DNA of 46,512 nucleotides from Purshia tridentata (GCA_003254885.1 QANT01001167.1:1-46512); one strand, 5' to 3'. Positions 32,601 through 46,252 are shown, numbered from the stretch's first letter. Made by a program: numbers and translations. The notes: generated by a model from the sequence alone, not told the origin.

Positions 32601-33400
32601 TATTATAATAGGGCCGTTGTAGTAATGCTTATTAGGTGCAATCATCTACTAGATTACTACCCACCATATTATATTATATTATATTATAGGATAATATTAT
32701 AGGGGAATTTGAGCTATGTGAAATTAGCTCCTCTAATTTAAGTAATGTAAAGTAATTAATATTGTAAAGGCTAATGACCATTCGGTCTAGTAACATTATT
32801 CTTACCGGGTTGAAGTAGATTTCGTGTTCAAATTCTTTAAATGAGACAGCTAATTGGTGGTTTATTTGTGAAAATGTGATTTTAATTTACAATTTTATGA
32901 AAAAACTATCATTTTAATTATGATCTATAATGCAAATAATATGAGGTTAGGAAATGATCTTGCTCATTATTATATACGAGTGAGAAAAGAAAAAATGAAG
33001 AGAATATAAAAACATAAATAGACGAAACGTAGTACCATATTTCGGCGCAAATGCATATTAACCCAATATTTTCCTTTCACATTCTTTATGCAGCTTCTCT
33101 CCTGTCCTACTGTATATAGCAAGAGAGCTTTATGGGGGTCATCTTCGTAATTGATTAGACTTCTTTTTTTCTTAAGATATATCTGTGAATCTGTGATGCA
33201 TAGAGACTAAGAGAGTCAAGTGTGTGGAGGGTCATGATGTAATCAACAAATAGGTCTCACTAGTTACAATAGGCTTGGCTGCATCTGCTCAAATAATCCT
33301 GCTCCAGACAAACAAACAAACACCCTGCAGGCTTTTTCTTGTCAAATTTGGAGGAAATCAAAACCAACCCATGTTTTCTAGAAAATAATTAATGCTTAGT
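29634..33400. other. Non-coding interval, OFP side
   Basis: Begins with the OFP 3' untranslated region. The remainder is AT-rich with no credible coding frame; a short TATAT(TATAT)n run lies near 32670-32690. No tRNA, rRNA or transposon terminus was recognised. Confidence 0.45.
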
Positions 33401-36400
33401 TTGGTAATTAATGAGATAATGACCCAACAATGAGACCCTCATTTTCCGAGAAAAATTTAATTTTACACGAAAATTGTGACAAAGAAAAAGTATGGAAATT
33501 GGTGTCTGTCCCATTTAAACTTGAGCTCTGTGTGGTTTTGCATTGCATTAAATGCTTCTCATGGGTAAATACGCCCATCCCACACATTTCGCTCTTGATT
33601 TTTACTTTTCGATTCATCGCCTGACGGCTTTGGACCTCGATTTTGGGCCTCTTGGCCTTCTTCTTCTTCCTTTTTTCCCTCGGGGATGTAAATTGTAATA
33701 AGTAATCTTTTCTATAATATCTTTTAGTGGTTAATGTGATTTGGATACAAACAATTTCAAGATCTCAATAATGAATTATTATGCTTTTCTTTGCTACTAC
33801 TAGAACAAGAATGAGATTCCAATTAAAAAGAAAAAGAATGAGAATGGATTTTTATAAGAAATGGTAAATGAGAATGGTTTTATAGAAGAAACGTGTATTC
33901 ACTGCAAACTATCTAACATGTTATATTGATTGTAGTTAGGAATTGTGTGCATAAAAAACAACGTCTCACGTTGATCAGATCATTTATGATTCAGTGTATA
34001 AGAGAGAAATTTCTAAAGTTATATCGAAACATTTTGAGATAAAGTAGGCACCGAAGATGATTAACAAATTGAAGATGATATCATGCAACATGGAAGGTCG
34101 AAAGACATGGTTCCAAACAAGGAGTTAATTCCAAGTCGATTATTCAATTTGTAACGCATGACACATGATCATTATTTGAGGAGGAACAAAAGACTCATAA
34201 TCAATAATAATTCCATTGCCCTATAGTGGATAATTTGGAGAACATACTAAAAACAACTTAATTAATAAGATTAAAAGAACACCTAGTTTAGATTTTGAAT
34301 CTCCTTTGTATAATGGCATGGTTGTTTCCTTATTTGACAAATAATGGTCTATTTTTATCTCTGTCTTCTATTTTTGGTCACTGACAGGACTGGTCATTGT
34401 CATTGAAGTCTATTTAAGACTCGTTGCCAATATGATGTTATGGAGGACAGGCTTATTTATACCAACTACCAACCATGGCCCATTATCAATCCATTTGCAT
34501 TTAATTGGGCTTCTTCTTGTTATTGAACTTGTAAAACTTTGTTCCATAAAACCCACTGACACAAAGACAGGTCCAACCATGGATTTTATTAGGACCATTA
34601 CTCACTTGCATCATGACCTTGCATTAAGCTAATGCAGAAAATTATGGTGCCACTCTATGTTTGTCAGAGCAGAAAAAAGAACCATGAAAAAGCATAGCCA
34701 TGATGATGGAGAAGTCACCTTTATTCTGTGTAAAGGAGAGAGACCCTACAAAGAACAGAGAGTCCATTTGGTGCATTTTTTTGAATACTATTTTTTATTT
34801 TCATTTATGATATTTATAAATAAAACACAGTAACAAGTTTTTAAAACAGTTTTTGATTTGTAAGCCAAACGGGATTTTATATTTATCGTTGTTTTACTGA
34901 ACTTCAAACCACAATCACTATAGCTTCAACCTTTGCATCATTGAATGACTTAACATCACTTATTCACATGGTATGTTGATATCATGTTATTTATATGTAT
35001 AATTAAATAGTATATATGTTATAATTTCAATGAATTGGTAACACCCATCTAAATATATCACGTAATATTACTCAACATGTGTCACATAGTATTACTTTCT
35101 GCTTTTATGATGCCACCTAACTCATTTGACATCTCTAGCCATTAGTCATGAAAAAATGGATAATAATCTCTTAAGTGCAGGCCATGAGTGACATATCGTT
35201 GACCCCAAGCCTCAAGCCACAACTCTCTTACCTCACTCCCTAAAATCTGCATTCCAAATCTACCTTCTGAATAATTGGACCTCTGAGGTGGTATTTATAT
35301 ATTTTTAATAAGAGGGCTTCAAAGACATTTCGGTTAGCACTCGTTAATTAATTTTGGTTACAATTTGAACTTGATAAAAATAAAATGGTGGTCACTTTTC
35401 TAAAAAGGATTGGGATGGTGGTCGCCCATTGTTATCAGGAAAGGGGTATGCTGTAAAGGCCAAGCTTCAGGGGGAACAAAAGAAGCTTTCAATTCAATGG
35501 GCTTTCAAAAACGTGCAATATGGCAGCACTGAAAGACCACATGGCCTTATCTTGAACTAGAACAGAACTTTAGTTTAGAAGTCTATCCTTTTCTTTCTTT
35601 TTGTTTTTTGTAAAAATAGAAAGTCCACACAAATGGTTGATCAAAGAATCTATGTTGTTGTGCTCCAACTTTCTGAACTCAGAGTATAGCATACTGCTAT
35701 GCACTTGTGTACCAGATATTGAACCAAAGGACACCCATAAACTTAGTTCAAAGCTTTTTGTAGGGTTTTTAGCCTACAGGAGTTGCTAATAATTGGAACT
35801 CAGCATTCTTAAAGTGACTTAAAAGTTAAAACCCATTTTTGAAAGCAAAATGACTTAAAAGCAAAGTTAGAAATTAAACTTTTCGATCAAGAGATGAGGA
35901 CAACTTGGGGGCATGCCTTTAAGGGAAAAGATAGGAGCTATGGGGTTCTCTGTCCAGACTGTCCTTTATGTGGAGGGATGACAGGTCATACCTCTTTATA
36001 TGTGAGTCTCACATTTTGATCCTCCAAATCAAAATCTCATTTTGATGCACCAAAGAAAAAATGTTTCAGTTTATTGGTCTAAAAAGGTACCTGGCACTGG
36101 CACCCATATAATTGCCACCCCCAAGTTACAAATTAGAGTACTTGGTACCACAGATTTTGAAGGAATATTGTATATACTATATAGTATGTCTACGTTGCAG
36201 GACACTAAAATCAAAGTCAGCACTTTTGGTCATGCTTTCTTTCCAATTAGTGATTTTTCTGATGCTTGATTTTGTTAAGCAGCTTCATTACGCATTTAAG
36301 ATAGTTTAATACTTTCTCACCAACTCCAAAATAACCTTACCCTGTTAAATTCTGAATTAACCCATCAATATCATCTGTCACAGAGCAATTAGTTTCATAA

Positions 36401-37817
36401 TTAATACTTTGAAGGGTTAGTCAAATCCATCTGAGGGAATCTTCTTAAATGCTACAGGAAACACTTATGGGCTTTTATTTATAGACAGAAGCTGCAGACC
36501 CTGAGCATGACTCTTCTCCAACTCACCCTATTCACATCCTGACTACAAAAAATAAAGATAAATTTTTTCTTGTTCTCTGCGATTTAAAAACTATAAATAA
36601 TGTCAAGTAATTGTATTACTATTGAATCAAGACTTTGTTTCAATTTGTAGACATAAAGTCCATCTTTATCTAATCTTTTATTTCCTCCCTTATAGTGGGA
36701 AACATCTTTCCACTTTGAACTTTATGTAGGCCAAAAAAAAATTGATAATTTAGCTTCTTCTTTTTTTGGCCCGTAAATTGATATTTAGCTTAAAACTGAA
36801 ATTTATGTTTTTTTTGAAATTTATCTTAATTCCCAAGAAGATTACTGAAAATCTATAGTATCAAGAATGCTCAAAGTCAAAGATAGAAAGGTATATTGGA
36901 CATGGATTATCTGCTATACTTTCTCTACCAGAGACTTGTACATGACTTTTGATCTTGTGAATGCACCATATTTTCAACTCTAATTGTCATTGCAAAACTT
37001 GCCCAAGTAGGATCTTTTTGGCTTTTTGGTGTTTGGTGACTTATGGGTTATGAATTGCTGGCTTATCCCCGTCTGATCACTGAATAAAGTATGACTTTGA
37101 TAGTGCGGAAATTCAGTGATACAAATATTGCATGTAATATACATATATTTTGAATGGTTTTTTCTTATAAGAATATAGTTTTATATTATTAGATTTGAAT
37201 GTATGATATGAGAAAAATGTTTTAAAAAAACTCATAAGCCACTGACCAAATGACTAGTACCATAAATGGTCTCTTGATGATGATTCTGATTTCTGACGAA
37301 CTGATATTGGCCAAAACATCTAATTGCTTTCAAATGAATCTGAACATACATCTTCTTTTGAAGTACCACGTACAGAGGCACTAATGCTGATTTGGCATGG
37401 CTTTCTTCTTCAGTAGTGGTGGATTATCTGCTTATCTTGATACTCCTTTCTGTTAAAAATCAAAATGTATTGATTAAGATGTTTATGAGTTCTACTATTA
37501 AACCCTAAATAAGATAAGAAAGCCCTTATTTGTGATAGACAGTTTAGATTAGGCATCAAGAATTGCCAATATATATATATAAAGAGAGTATCCAAGTTCC
37601 TAGAACTTCACTCTCATATATCTTTAGCAGTACTTATTGTAATAAGTGCATGGCAATGAGGATTGAAGTCACACATGTGAGTCTGTGACAAGCCAAACAC
37701 TTTCATATTTTAAAAATGAGAGCCATTGTCCATGCATGTTTTTTCTTTTCTTTTTGGGGCCAACTTTGAGAGGCATGTTAGTTTAAGCAAATAGATAAAA
37801 ATGCCAATTATATGAGA

Positions 37818-37849
<32 letters not shown>

Positions 37850-38729
37850 GCAGACCCGACTATAAAGTATAAATTTAAAAAGAGAGAAAGATGTGGATCA
37901 AAATCAAAGGTATTAATAACCTTAGATAGAGGCAGCCAAGATATAATGAATCTTGGAAACTGTAAGATGTCAGTCATAGACATTTCTATTCTCATTATAA
38001 ATAGCTTCATCCAACTGTCCTTCACCACTTCCAACTCTTGTCTAATAATTATTAACCAAATCCCAATGCCTATCTTTTCCACCAACAATGCTTATTTCTT
38101 GAAACTTGGCGCTATGATTTTGACTAAACCTCACGTACACTCCTAGGAACAAATCAATCAATACACCAAGTTATTGGATTTTGGTTCTGGGGCTCCTTTC
38201 CCTCTTAAGCTATTTTCTTTTCCTTCTCTCTCTACTCCTCTGTAATTAAAATTTGCAAATTGCCACATAGTATCACTATCATCATGTATCAACAAGTGAA
38301 CAGACAAAGAAAAATTAAAAAGGATGTTTAATAAAGGGTGCTGCACAGTAATACACAAATCCATCTTCTTGTGAATAAAAAATTCACAGATTGACATTGT
38401 AATTTTTTGTTTTGTATAGTAAAATGTATAGATAATTTATAAATTATGCATATAATTATACGCTTGTTCATAATCATATTATATTGTTACACAATCTGCA
38501 TAGTTTATGTGTACTGCTCCTCATAAGATGAGAGGTGAAAAAATTACAAATATAAAAAAGCCATATGAATAATTCATTGAAATCTTTCTTGAAATGCAAC
38601 ACAATCTTACAAAAGCCATAGCATTAGTACATAAAATCCCATCATCGGATAACATATGTTATACAAACATATCTAACCGTTAAAATTCATCCAACAGTAT
38701 ATAAACTCAAGAAAAAGTATGTTTATATG
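33401..38729. other. Non-coding interval between the two OFP genes, OFP6 side
   Basis: Only chance open frames. It includes a (TA)n microsatellite at about 37821-37849 and a short segment (about 34767-34872) whose ends, CCATTTGGTGCA and (reversed) CCGTTTGGCTTACA, hint at a small degraded MITE. The last few hundred bases would be the 3' side of the minus-strand OFP gene. Confidence 0.4.
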
Positions 38730-39317
38730 TCATATGTCTCCGTAATTTAATTTTCCATTTTCACGTGACTTGCAAGCAAAACGCAGCATTGTTGAAGCAC
38801 CAGACCTCACAGAGAAAACGGCATTCCAAATCTCGGTGAAAGCTCTAACAATGATAGCATGGTGGCAAGGTGAGTTCAGCTGCAAGAAACAGTTGAGAAG
38901 CTCTCGGAGGTCATCCTTTGAGTATATCTCGTTCTCCAAAATCATTTGGAGCATCGAATAGCGAAAATCCAAATAAGGGTCGCCTGAATCTTTCTCTACG
39001 GCCACACTCTCGCCACCAATCCTCCCGAAGCCTTTGACAGTTCTTGTGCTCTTGAAGTTGGTCTCTGCGTCTAGAAATGGCTCATAGTCTGCGCTTGGAG
39101 AGAATGAGGTGGCGGTGGTGGTGGTGGTGGAGATGGTGGTGCTGTTGTCTTTGTTGTATGAGTTTGAAGAAGAGTGGTGGCTTTGCTTGCGGGATGTGGT
39201 GGTTATGGGGTTTGTTTTTGGGTGGAAGATGTGGAAGAGTTTTGGTTTTCTGCAGCTGCTGCACCCTATGTCAACTGCAACTTTGTTCAGGACGAGCCTT
39301 TTTCTGCTTGTGGGCAT
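38730..39317 (-). CDS. OFP6: OVATE family transcriptional repressor, OFP6-like
   Basis: A 195-residue intronless protein. The N-terminus (MPTSRKRLVLNKVAVDIGC, then SSCRKPKLFHIFHPK) has the Cys-x2-Cys and basic features of the OFP6/OFP8 group. A Ser/Thr- and His-rich linker follows. The C-terminal OVATE domain (about 105-167) reads VAVEKDSGDPYLDFRYSM, LQMILENEIYSKDDLRELLN and IIVRAFTEIW, essentially the OFP6 signature. Predicted role is nuclear transcriptional repression of growth genes. The ATG at 39317 is the family start. The gene converges with the other OFP (29633) across about 9.1 kb. The plus-strand frames overlapping its 5' half (39077-39377) are shadows of the Ser/Thr-rich linker. Confidence 0.93.
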   Translation of the reverse strand: MPTSRKRLVLNKVAVDIGCSSCRKPKLFHIFHPKTNPITTTSRKQSHHSSSNSYNKDNSTTISTTTTTATSFSPSADYEPFLDAETNFKSTRTVKGFGRIGGESVAVEKDSGDPYLDFRYSMLQMILENEIYSKDDLRELLNCFLQLNSPCHHAIIVRAFTEIWNAVFSVRSGASTMLRFACKSRENGKLNYGDI

Positions 39318-39781
39318 TGTGTGAGTGTGCGAGATAGAGGAACAGAGGAGGTGAATGAGTTTGGGATTGAGGAATGAAGCATTTGACCAATTAGCTAACT
39401 CCCTCTATAAAGTCTGCATGTGAGCTCCTGAGGGTCCCTACATGTTACCATCACTAGTCGGTTAGGTTTTTCAATGACAGCCTGATCTCAACCGCACAAT
39501 TTGACCACAAAAAATGTCTACATATGTCATTGAGGTAGCTGTTTGACAGTCATCATGCTGACCTGATAAAAGACTAATAATTAATTCATTTTATTGGTTA
39601 TTAATAACATATCAATATATCATACTACAGGAGCCTTGAAGTTTTCTCATACTACAATAGACTAATATTACTCAACAATCAAATCTAGACTCATTCATTA
39701 ACTTATCCATCCAATTGTCAAGTCTAATCTTTGTACCCTAAAGATGAACATGGTGGGCTAAAGTGGGCTTAGGGCAGGTAA
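39318..39781. other. Region between OFP6 promoter and LDAH 3' end
   Basis: Both genes are on the minus strand: the OFP6 start (39317) and the LDAH stop (39782) are 464 bp apart. The stretch must hold the LDAH 3' untranslated region and the OFP6 promoter. TTTATAGA (minus strand, about 39400) is a weak TATA candidate. Confidence 0.4.
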
Positions 39782-42700
39782 CTAAGATACTTGACTCTTA
39801 ATCAAGCCTGCTACATGTTGAGCAACCCACAATGAGCCAGCCTCAGTGCAACAGAAACCATGAGTATGGCCCTCTCTTTCAATTGATAGGGCAGCATCTG
39901 GGACCTGCTTGGAAATCTGGGACCACAGAAAATACAAAGTAAGCCCAGATAGTCATATATTTGAAAAATTCCAAAAGCAAAGGTAAAAGAATGCCGAATC
40001 CAAATTGCAACACTCACTATACAGTCTATTCTGCATGAAAAACTATAATGGTCAAGTCCTCACAAGTCTCTTCAAGTCTCAATCATATGCCGCAATTGTC
40101 ATTCTTATCATAAGTCTCTTCAAGTCCATCAATACCATGTTTATTCACTTAAGGTGTATGACATAGCAGCATATTTTTTTTTCGTAGTTCATTATGCATT
40201 CTCATTATATTTTGTATCTGCTTGAGAAAATTTTTTTTCTAGTTACTCAACTTATTGTCTATTCAAGGATTTCAATTAATATTTATCTGGCACAAATTAT
40301 TATACTTTTCTCATATGAAAAATACTGAAGTTTATCACCATAAACTTTGTGATCAACATGCAAGAATAAGGTAATCATCATCAAAACACCACACACGGCT
40401 AACAAAACCTGTTTGGTGGGACAAAACCTCATATTCTGAAGTTCACTGTAGCATACTCTACAGTTTAAACTTTGAAATGGGGGTCTCAGAAACAAAATGC
40501 TGAACTTAATTACCAAGCTATTGGTGATCTGATGAGTCCCCTCTTGAAACTTCAGGAGTTCTATTAAACCGTATTCTTAAATGTCAATTTCAGGCATTAC
40601 AACAAAGTATGTTTTCTTTTCCAACCAGAGTTCAACGCTTGCCCTCCCCCTCCCAGGCCTTAGGCCTCCTTTGTAACCAAAAATATTCATGCAAAATATA
40701 CCAAGAATTAAAGGGATGAAGGAAGAGCAAAGATCTGGAAGGTATTAAGTAAACATGTATTTTCTTAACAACATCCATACATGCACAACTTACATCCATT
40801 TTGCACAAACAGGGATGGACATAACATCCTCTTAAGCTTTACAATGACACTTAACCTCCAACTTAAATATGAATTTATAATAACTCCTTAATTACCTCTT
40901 CAAACATTTGCAGTGGCCCCCAGTGATCATCAATGCCAAACAAAAATGCAATTTTGCCCTTATTTGCTCTCATGAATGCCCAATCTGGTGTTTCTGAAAG
41001 CTGACATAAGATGCCTATGGTAAGCACAAGTATGCTCAAATTTTAACTTTCCTATATGAACTAAGCACAATTTTGGTCTTTGTTGAAGTTGAAGAGGCAA
41101 TATATGCAAAAGCATATCATGTGCTAAGAAACAAATATCGACAAAGAGGGCATAGGCCAACACCATCATGGAAATTTATCACTCATATGTATTAAAGATG
41201 AGGAAAAACATATGCAACAGCATTCTAACAAATACATGGACCACGCAATGCATACATGTAAACCGAGTATGAAAGAACTTATAATTTATCAAATTACATC
41301 AAGGATGCACTCGACAGGTGCAGTAGCACAAAGCTTATGTAGTGCATTTTTGAGTAGGAACAAGATTTTCAAAATGTGGATGAAAATATCAAGGAAACAA
41401 AAAGTTGCATTTCCATCATTACCAATTAAAACATGTGGATGTTAATGTAATCTCTTTACATAACATATAGGATGACAATATCGGCATAAACAAAGGAAGG
41501 TGGTGAAAAAGATCTATCATTTATAAAACAACATGATACATTCTGATGTTATATTTCAAAATTAAATTTAGTAGTCAATTACTAAAGTTATTTTCAAAAC
41601 AATATTAGTAAATTTCATCATAAATTACAACCAAAATTGTAGAATCTACAAAAAATAAAAAATAAAAAGCAATCTTTTTACCTTTTTGAATTCTGTCATT
41701 GCCATGAAGAGAACATTCCGCATGGTATGGTACTGCAAGCACAGGAATAAAATTTTGAGAGAAAAGATTCAAAACACACAGACTCACTCACTTACTCATG
41801 CAAAACCTATTGTTTGATAGTGGTAAAATGGTTATAAAAAACCAATATAAGGTCCTTGATAACAATGTGCCATTAGAAAATATAAGATATAATATGCAAC
41901 AAAAAAAGGTTGATGACTTTCGGAGAAATATATATGACCTAAGAAGCCAACTTCATCAATCTATTGCAACACAAACCTTTACCTTTACCAAGTGAGAGCA
42001 AGCAGCCTCAACTGCATTAGCTGACCATGACTTCCCAAGGGTTTTGCTCACAACTATCCTCAAAAGCCAGATAGGCAACAGTCCCAAGAGCGCAACAATA
42101 AAGCTCAAGACAACACATAGAATGCGGGACCTGAAACACACTATTCTGTGATATTACCTCTAATGAATGCCTGAATGTTAGATTGTCAAAACTATTATTA
42201 GAATTGAGTTTTTAATAGAATAAACCAATATACATTTGGACCAAGTGAGAATGCCAAAATAAAAGGTTAAAAACAATTCATTAACTGTCTGATTTCTCAG
42301 TGAATGTTCAACCTTAATTGTACATAAGTGAAATCCACAAAGCATAGCAGACACTGGGGCAAGTAGGAATTAAAGAAAATGGTATACCCAAAACGTCCCA
42401 GCTAACAGGGAAACCATCCACTATATAACTGTCTATTGCAAGTGCACGAAATAAGTATATACCTCTAAATGTGTACTACACATTCAAAAGTATTGTCATT
42501 CATAACAAAGAAAGAATTTTACGCTGCAATCTTCCCGATAAGAGACTGCTGTATGGATTGTGGGTTTAACGCCAAAAACGGATACAGTCCGATACAATAT
42601 GACACCTACAATGCCCATACACTATGTCAGGGAAGTAGGGAACAGGTTCTCCATAGCCTAGGGGGAAGGGGTATGACAAATGAGTAGTAAACAAATTGTA

Positions 42701-45213
42701 CAAGGATGTGACCTTCTCTGGAGACCTTTTGAACATTTCTATAGATATATATGAACCAATAGAGTGCCCAACCTGCAGGAAAAAAAAACAGCTTTTAAAA
42801 AAAAAAGGTCAGAAACAAGAAATCAATTTCTAAAATCTTTCAAATTCTTTCCTGAAATAATTTGAAATCACCCTATGAATAAGATGGTGATCACATCAAT
42901 AACTGTGAACACCACCTGAAAAATGACTTAAGAACACAAAGATAATGACGGTAAACTAACAATTCTTGTTCAGAACCAGGAAATGCTGACAGATTTTCCA
43001 TCACCAAACCATTCATTGAAGATGAGCAACACCGCGCACATTGATTGATTATTAAACTCCTCTACTTATTTTCAACATAGAAGAAACACAATATGGATAA
43101 CACCACAATGCAAAAACCAGAGGAAGCGAGGGCACTCCATCACAATGCTGATATACTTAAAGCTGAAATTTCAGAATATAGTTTCACATATTCAAGGAAA
43201 AAACCCTACACTCTAAAACAATAAAAACTTTAGTGAACAAGAGAAAGTTTGTGTACTAACACTTTAACTAACAAGACACATGGAAGCAGTTTCATTATTG
43301 ACGGGCAGTTGGTAAGTTAGAGTAAGATTATGGATGTTTCCTGCAATATTTTTGAGGTAACTGTCAGCAATAAAGGTTAGCGGACACAGCATTTCTGATA
43401 AGCAACTGGTATAGAACTAGAATGTAGGAGGTATCTAACTTGGACCCAGAATCCTAAGGTGATTTAAAATATAGATATTTCATTCTTCTTTTCTTTTCTT
43501 TTTTCTCTTCTCTCTTATTTTAAGAGTAAGGAAAATATAGAGGTGCAAGCATTTCTACGCCCGTATTCTTCAAAAAACAAAGTTGTTTCAAGAGGTCAAC
43601 ATCATAATGAAAATAGAAACACAAAAGATGGAAAATATCCCACCAGTAATATAGGAACTTCATTATTTTGCAATTCCTGTTTGATGAAGTCCATCTGCAA
43701 AAGCACAAATTTAGTTGGAGATCAGAACTATATGTGGTACTCTAACATACAAAATGACTTTCAATATAAAATACTTGGTGTAAGAGTGTCATAAAGATTG
43801 AAAATGGGAAATAGAACAATGTTTTAATGTCATAAAGATTGAAAATGGGAAATAGAACAATGTTTTAAACAGAAATCTAACAATAAAGATCATATCTGGA
43901 CGTCAAAATTGGTTTACTGTAGGAATATAATAATTGATAATACATGGAATGACATGAAAAATTATATTTCAGAAGTACAATTCAGTAATCTGGATATTGG
44001 TTTCATAAGTCTGTCATTATTGAGAACATTGTCCAAATACAAGCAGAACAATTAACAGGTAATTTGATTTCAAATGCAATGACACTCAATCCACTTCAAT
44101 CTCCATATATACACGACATTAAATAACAAACGTGAAAATGTATTACAGAACTCAGGTCATTTTTAACCAGCCAACAAATTTGCTCAGAACCAATATAGCA
44201 GAGTTTACCTTATGATTAATTTGTTCTTGTAATGAGAACAACCTTCCATGCTCCCAGTTCTAGAAAAAAGTGAATATCATATAACAATCATACCCATGCC
44301 ACAAATCACTGAAGAGAAGTGTAGAACAATATATAGTAAACTGGATGCTTCTTGCATGCATAAACATGCTATATAATTTGCCAAACACAGCAAACCATTT
44401 CATAGTCTGAAGAACCAAAAGAACAAATATCTTATACAATTAATAACAGAAAGTGATGAAAAAATTCTCATATTAAAATAAAAAGGTAAAACTTGCGATA
44501 ATAATACCATATATATAATGAAAGGTCAAAGCATAACCGTTTTCTATTTTATAGACTGACCGGCTGATTGCAAAGGAAAGTACAGTACTAATTCTTGAGC
44601 AACAAAGGGCAAGAAGCGAAAAGTCAGACGAAGAATAATACAGCATACTATTCTTGTAATACCTTTTTTGTGTGAGATAGATGCCCAACAGCTGATAATA
44701 GACACAAAATTGTAAACATATTAGCATAGTTATCAAAATTCCAAAAAAAAAGAACCGAAAAAGGTAGAAAATAGAATAAAATAAACACCCAAGCCTTGCC
44801 TGTCACAGACGCAGTTCCACCAAGCAGCTCATAAAGCGACTCCACAAAGACTTCATAGAATGAAACAACACCTGCAATACCAACAACCCAAATCATAATT
44901 CTCACAATTGAATCAGTCACACACACATACATACACACAGGAACCCACCAGGATTTCCAGGGATAAACAGAACATGCAATGTTGGATCATCAGCCCGAAT
45001 CTCCAGTACTTCAGTAGTGTAACTGAGCAAGAAGGCACAGAAAAACGCAAAAGAGAAAACTTCAAAACAAAATATTGAAAAAAAATCGCCATCCCACATC
45101 ACATTAAAGAATTTGGAGTCAGGACCCAAAAAGTACCTTGACACATTGCATAAACGAAATGCAGCCCCCCTCTTCACTCGAAGCACTTCGCGTTCTGAAA
45201 TGTCCTGACCCAT
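39782..45213 (-). CDS. LDAH: Lipid-droplet-associated hydrolase (LDAH/C2orf43 family), 12 coding exons
   Basis: Coding exons (minus strand): 45213-45137, 45022-44949, 44871-44800, 44691-44663, 44259-44209, 43694-43644, 42772-42713, 42605-42523, 42130-41983, 41732-41682, 41000-40896, 39916-39782. They sum to 936 nt, one open frame of 311 residues plus TAG, the usual family length. The protein is an alpha/beta hydrolase: LHVLFIPGNPG (about 41-51) with oxyanion-type context, nucleophile elbow GHSIG with Ser122, Asp256/257 in FGIDDHWG, and His284/286 in EGHTHGF. A long hydrophobic stretch at about 169-193 probably docks in the lipid-droplet or ER membrane. Animal LDAH binds lipid droplets and affects sterol/neutral lipid turnover; the plant substrate is unknown. 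All introns are GT-AG except intron 3 (GC-AG). Start chosen because MGQ...CNVSSYTTEVLEI is family-like and the first ATG after a probable 5' UTR intron. Confidence 0.93.
44692..44799 (-). other. GC-AG intron 3 of LDAH, 108 nt and stop-free
   Basis: Exon 3 ends ...GTGACAG and the intron begins GCAAGG, the usual context of GC-AG introns. It ends TTATCAG before CTGTTGGGCATC. The join gives SVTAVGHLSHTKK, matching the family. The intron is 36 codons long with no stop in frame, and its translation is strongly hydrophobic (FILFYFLPFSVLFFW). Confidence 0.85.
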
Positions 45214-45217
45214 TTCT

Positions 45218-45446
45218 CTGCTCGCACAATAAAATCTATACCTTGCCCTTATAATATGAATATCAATAACTGAGTTTCACTTCACATATCGTACTGACCA
45301 ACTCAAATGAAATGATGAAAGCTTGTGAAGACAAACGAGAACATGCAAACAAAACAGTGCCTTGTAGCCTAAGTGGGTATCTAAACCCTTTAATAATAAA
45401 GTGAAAACTGAAGAGTACGAGTAAGAGAGAAAGATGGAGAAGTACC
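45218..45446 (-). other. Probable 5' UTR intron of LDAH
   Basis: CCAG|GTACTTCTCC (donor at 45445-45444) and GCGAGCAG|AGAAATGG (acceptor AG at 45219-45218) bracket an AT- and T-rich 228-nt stretch just before the start codon. The upstream non-coding exon would lie at about 45446-45520. Transcript evidence is absent; the call rests on splice-site consensus. Confidence 0.5.
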
Positions 45447-45549
45447 TGGAACGGGTACAGAGTGAGAGGGGTTGGGTAATGGAAGATACGAGCCGAAGAA
45501 GCATTTCTCTGTATTTCGGTACTCTTTTCTTTCTTTTTTTTAACCATTT

Positions 45550-45903
45550 TTATTAATATTTTTACTTTTAGTTAAGAATAATTGGTGATATCATCTACTC
45601 CGTTAAATTTTAAATCTACCAATTTGTTCAATAGTTTTACATTTTATATCTCGAATAATTTGAAGTTTAAGATGCTATAGCATTTCTAATAGACTTTTCA
45701 AATTTTACTTTAACTTCCGTGGCAATTTTGAAGAGTTAAAATTATTCATTTTAATAGATTCTTTGAATTTTATTCAATTTTTTTTCAATGGTCCAAAAAT
45801 TATTTTAATATTATTTTACTTTTTTTAATTAATATTTTAATAATAAATTTGATTTGAAAAGTTTGTTAGGCAAATTTTTCTTATGTGGCCAAATAAATAA
45901 TGA
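45550..45903. other. AT-rich upstream region of LDAH
   Basis: No gene. T- and A-rich sequence with several AATTTTA-type words; likely promoter plus repeat remnants. No clear TATA box could be placed. Confidence 0.4.
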
Positions 45904-46252
45904 AGCATCTCCAAAAAGTTCTTAAATTTTACTTTTCAAATTTTATTTTGTTGACTTATGCAACAATTTGAAAGTCAAATTTCTTACACTAAAATTATGA
46001 ACTCCAACATACTTTTCAATTTAATTAATTATTTATTTTTTTTATCTTTTTCTTGTTTAGACAAAATTTAAGATTTTATTAAATTTTAATACTTTAATAT
46101 TTGAATAGCCAAGTTTACTCTTCAAAATTGAAGAGCTTATTTTAATCTCTATTTTGAAGAGCCCATTTATAAAGACGGTTGGAGATGATTTATCCAATGT
46201 GACACATCTAATTGAGTAACCAAAGATATTTGTTGAGTATGTTGGAGATGCT
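45904..46252. mobile_element. MITE-like repeat with AGCATCTCCAA ends
   Basis: AGCATCTCCAA at 45904-45914 and its reverse complement TTGGAGATGCT at 46242-46252 bound an AT-rich, non-coding 349-bp segment. These termini are common on plant MITEs. The flanking duplication is not clear. Confidence 0.55.

Noticed and set aside
39077..39377. Plus-strand Trp/Val/Cys-rich frames
   Set aside because: Shadows of the Ser/Thr/His-rich linker of the minus-strand OFP6-like gene.
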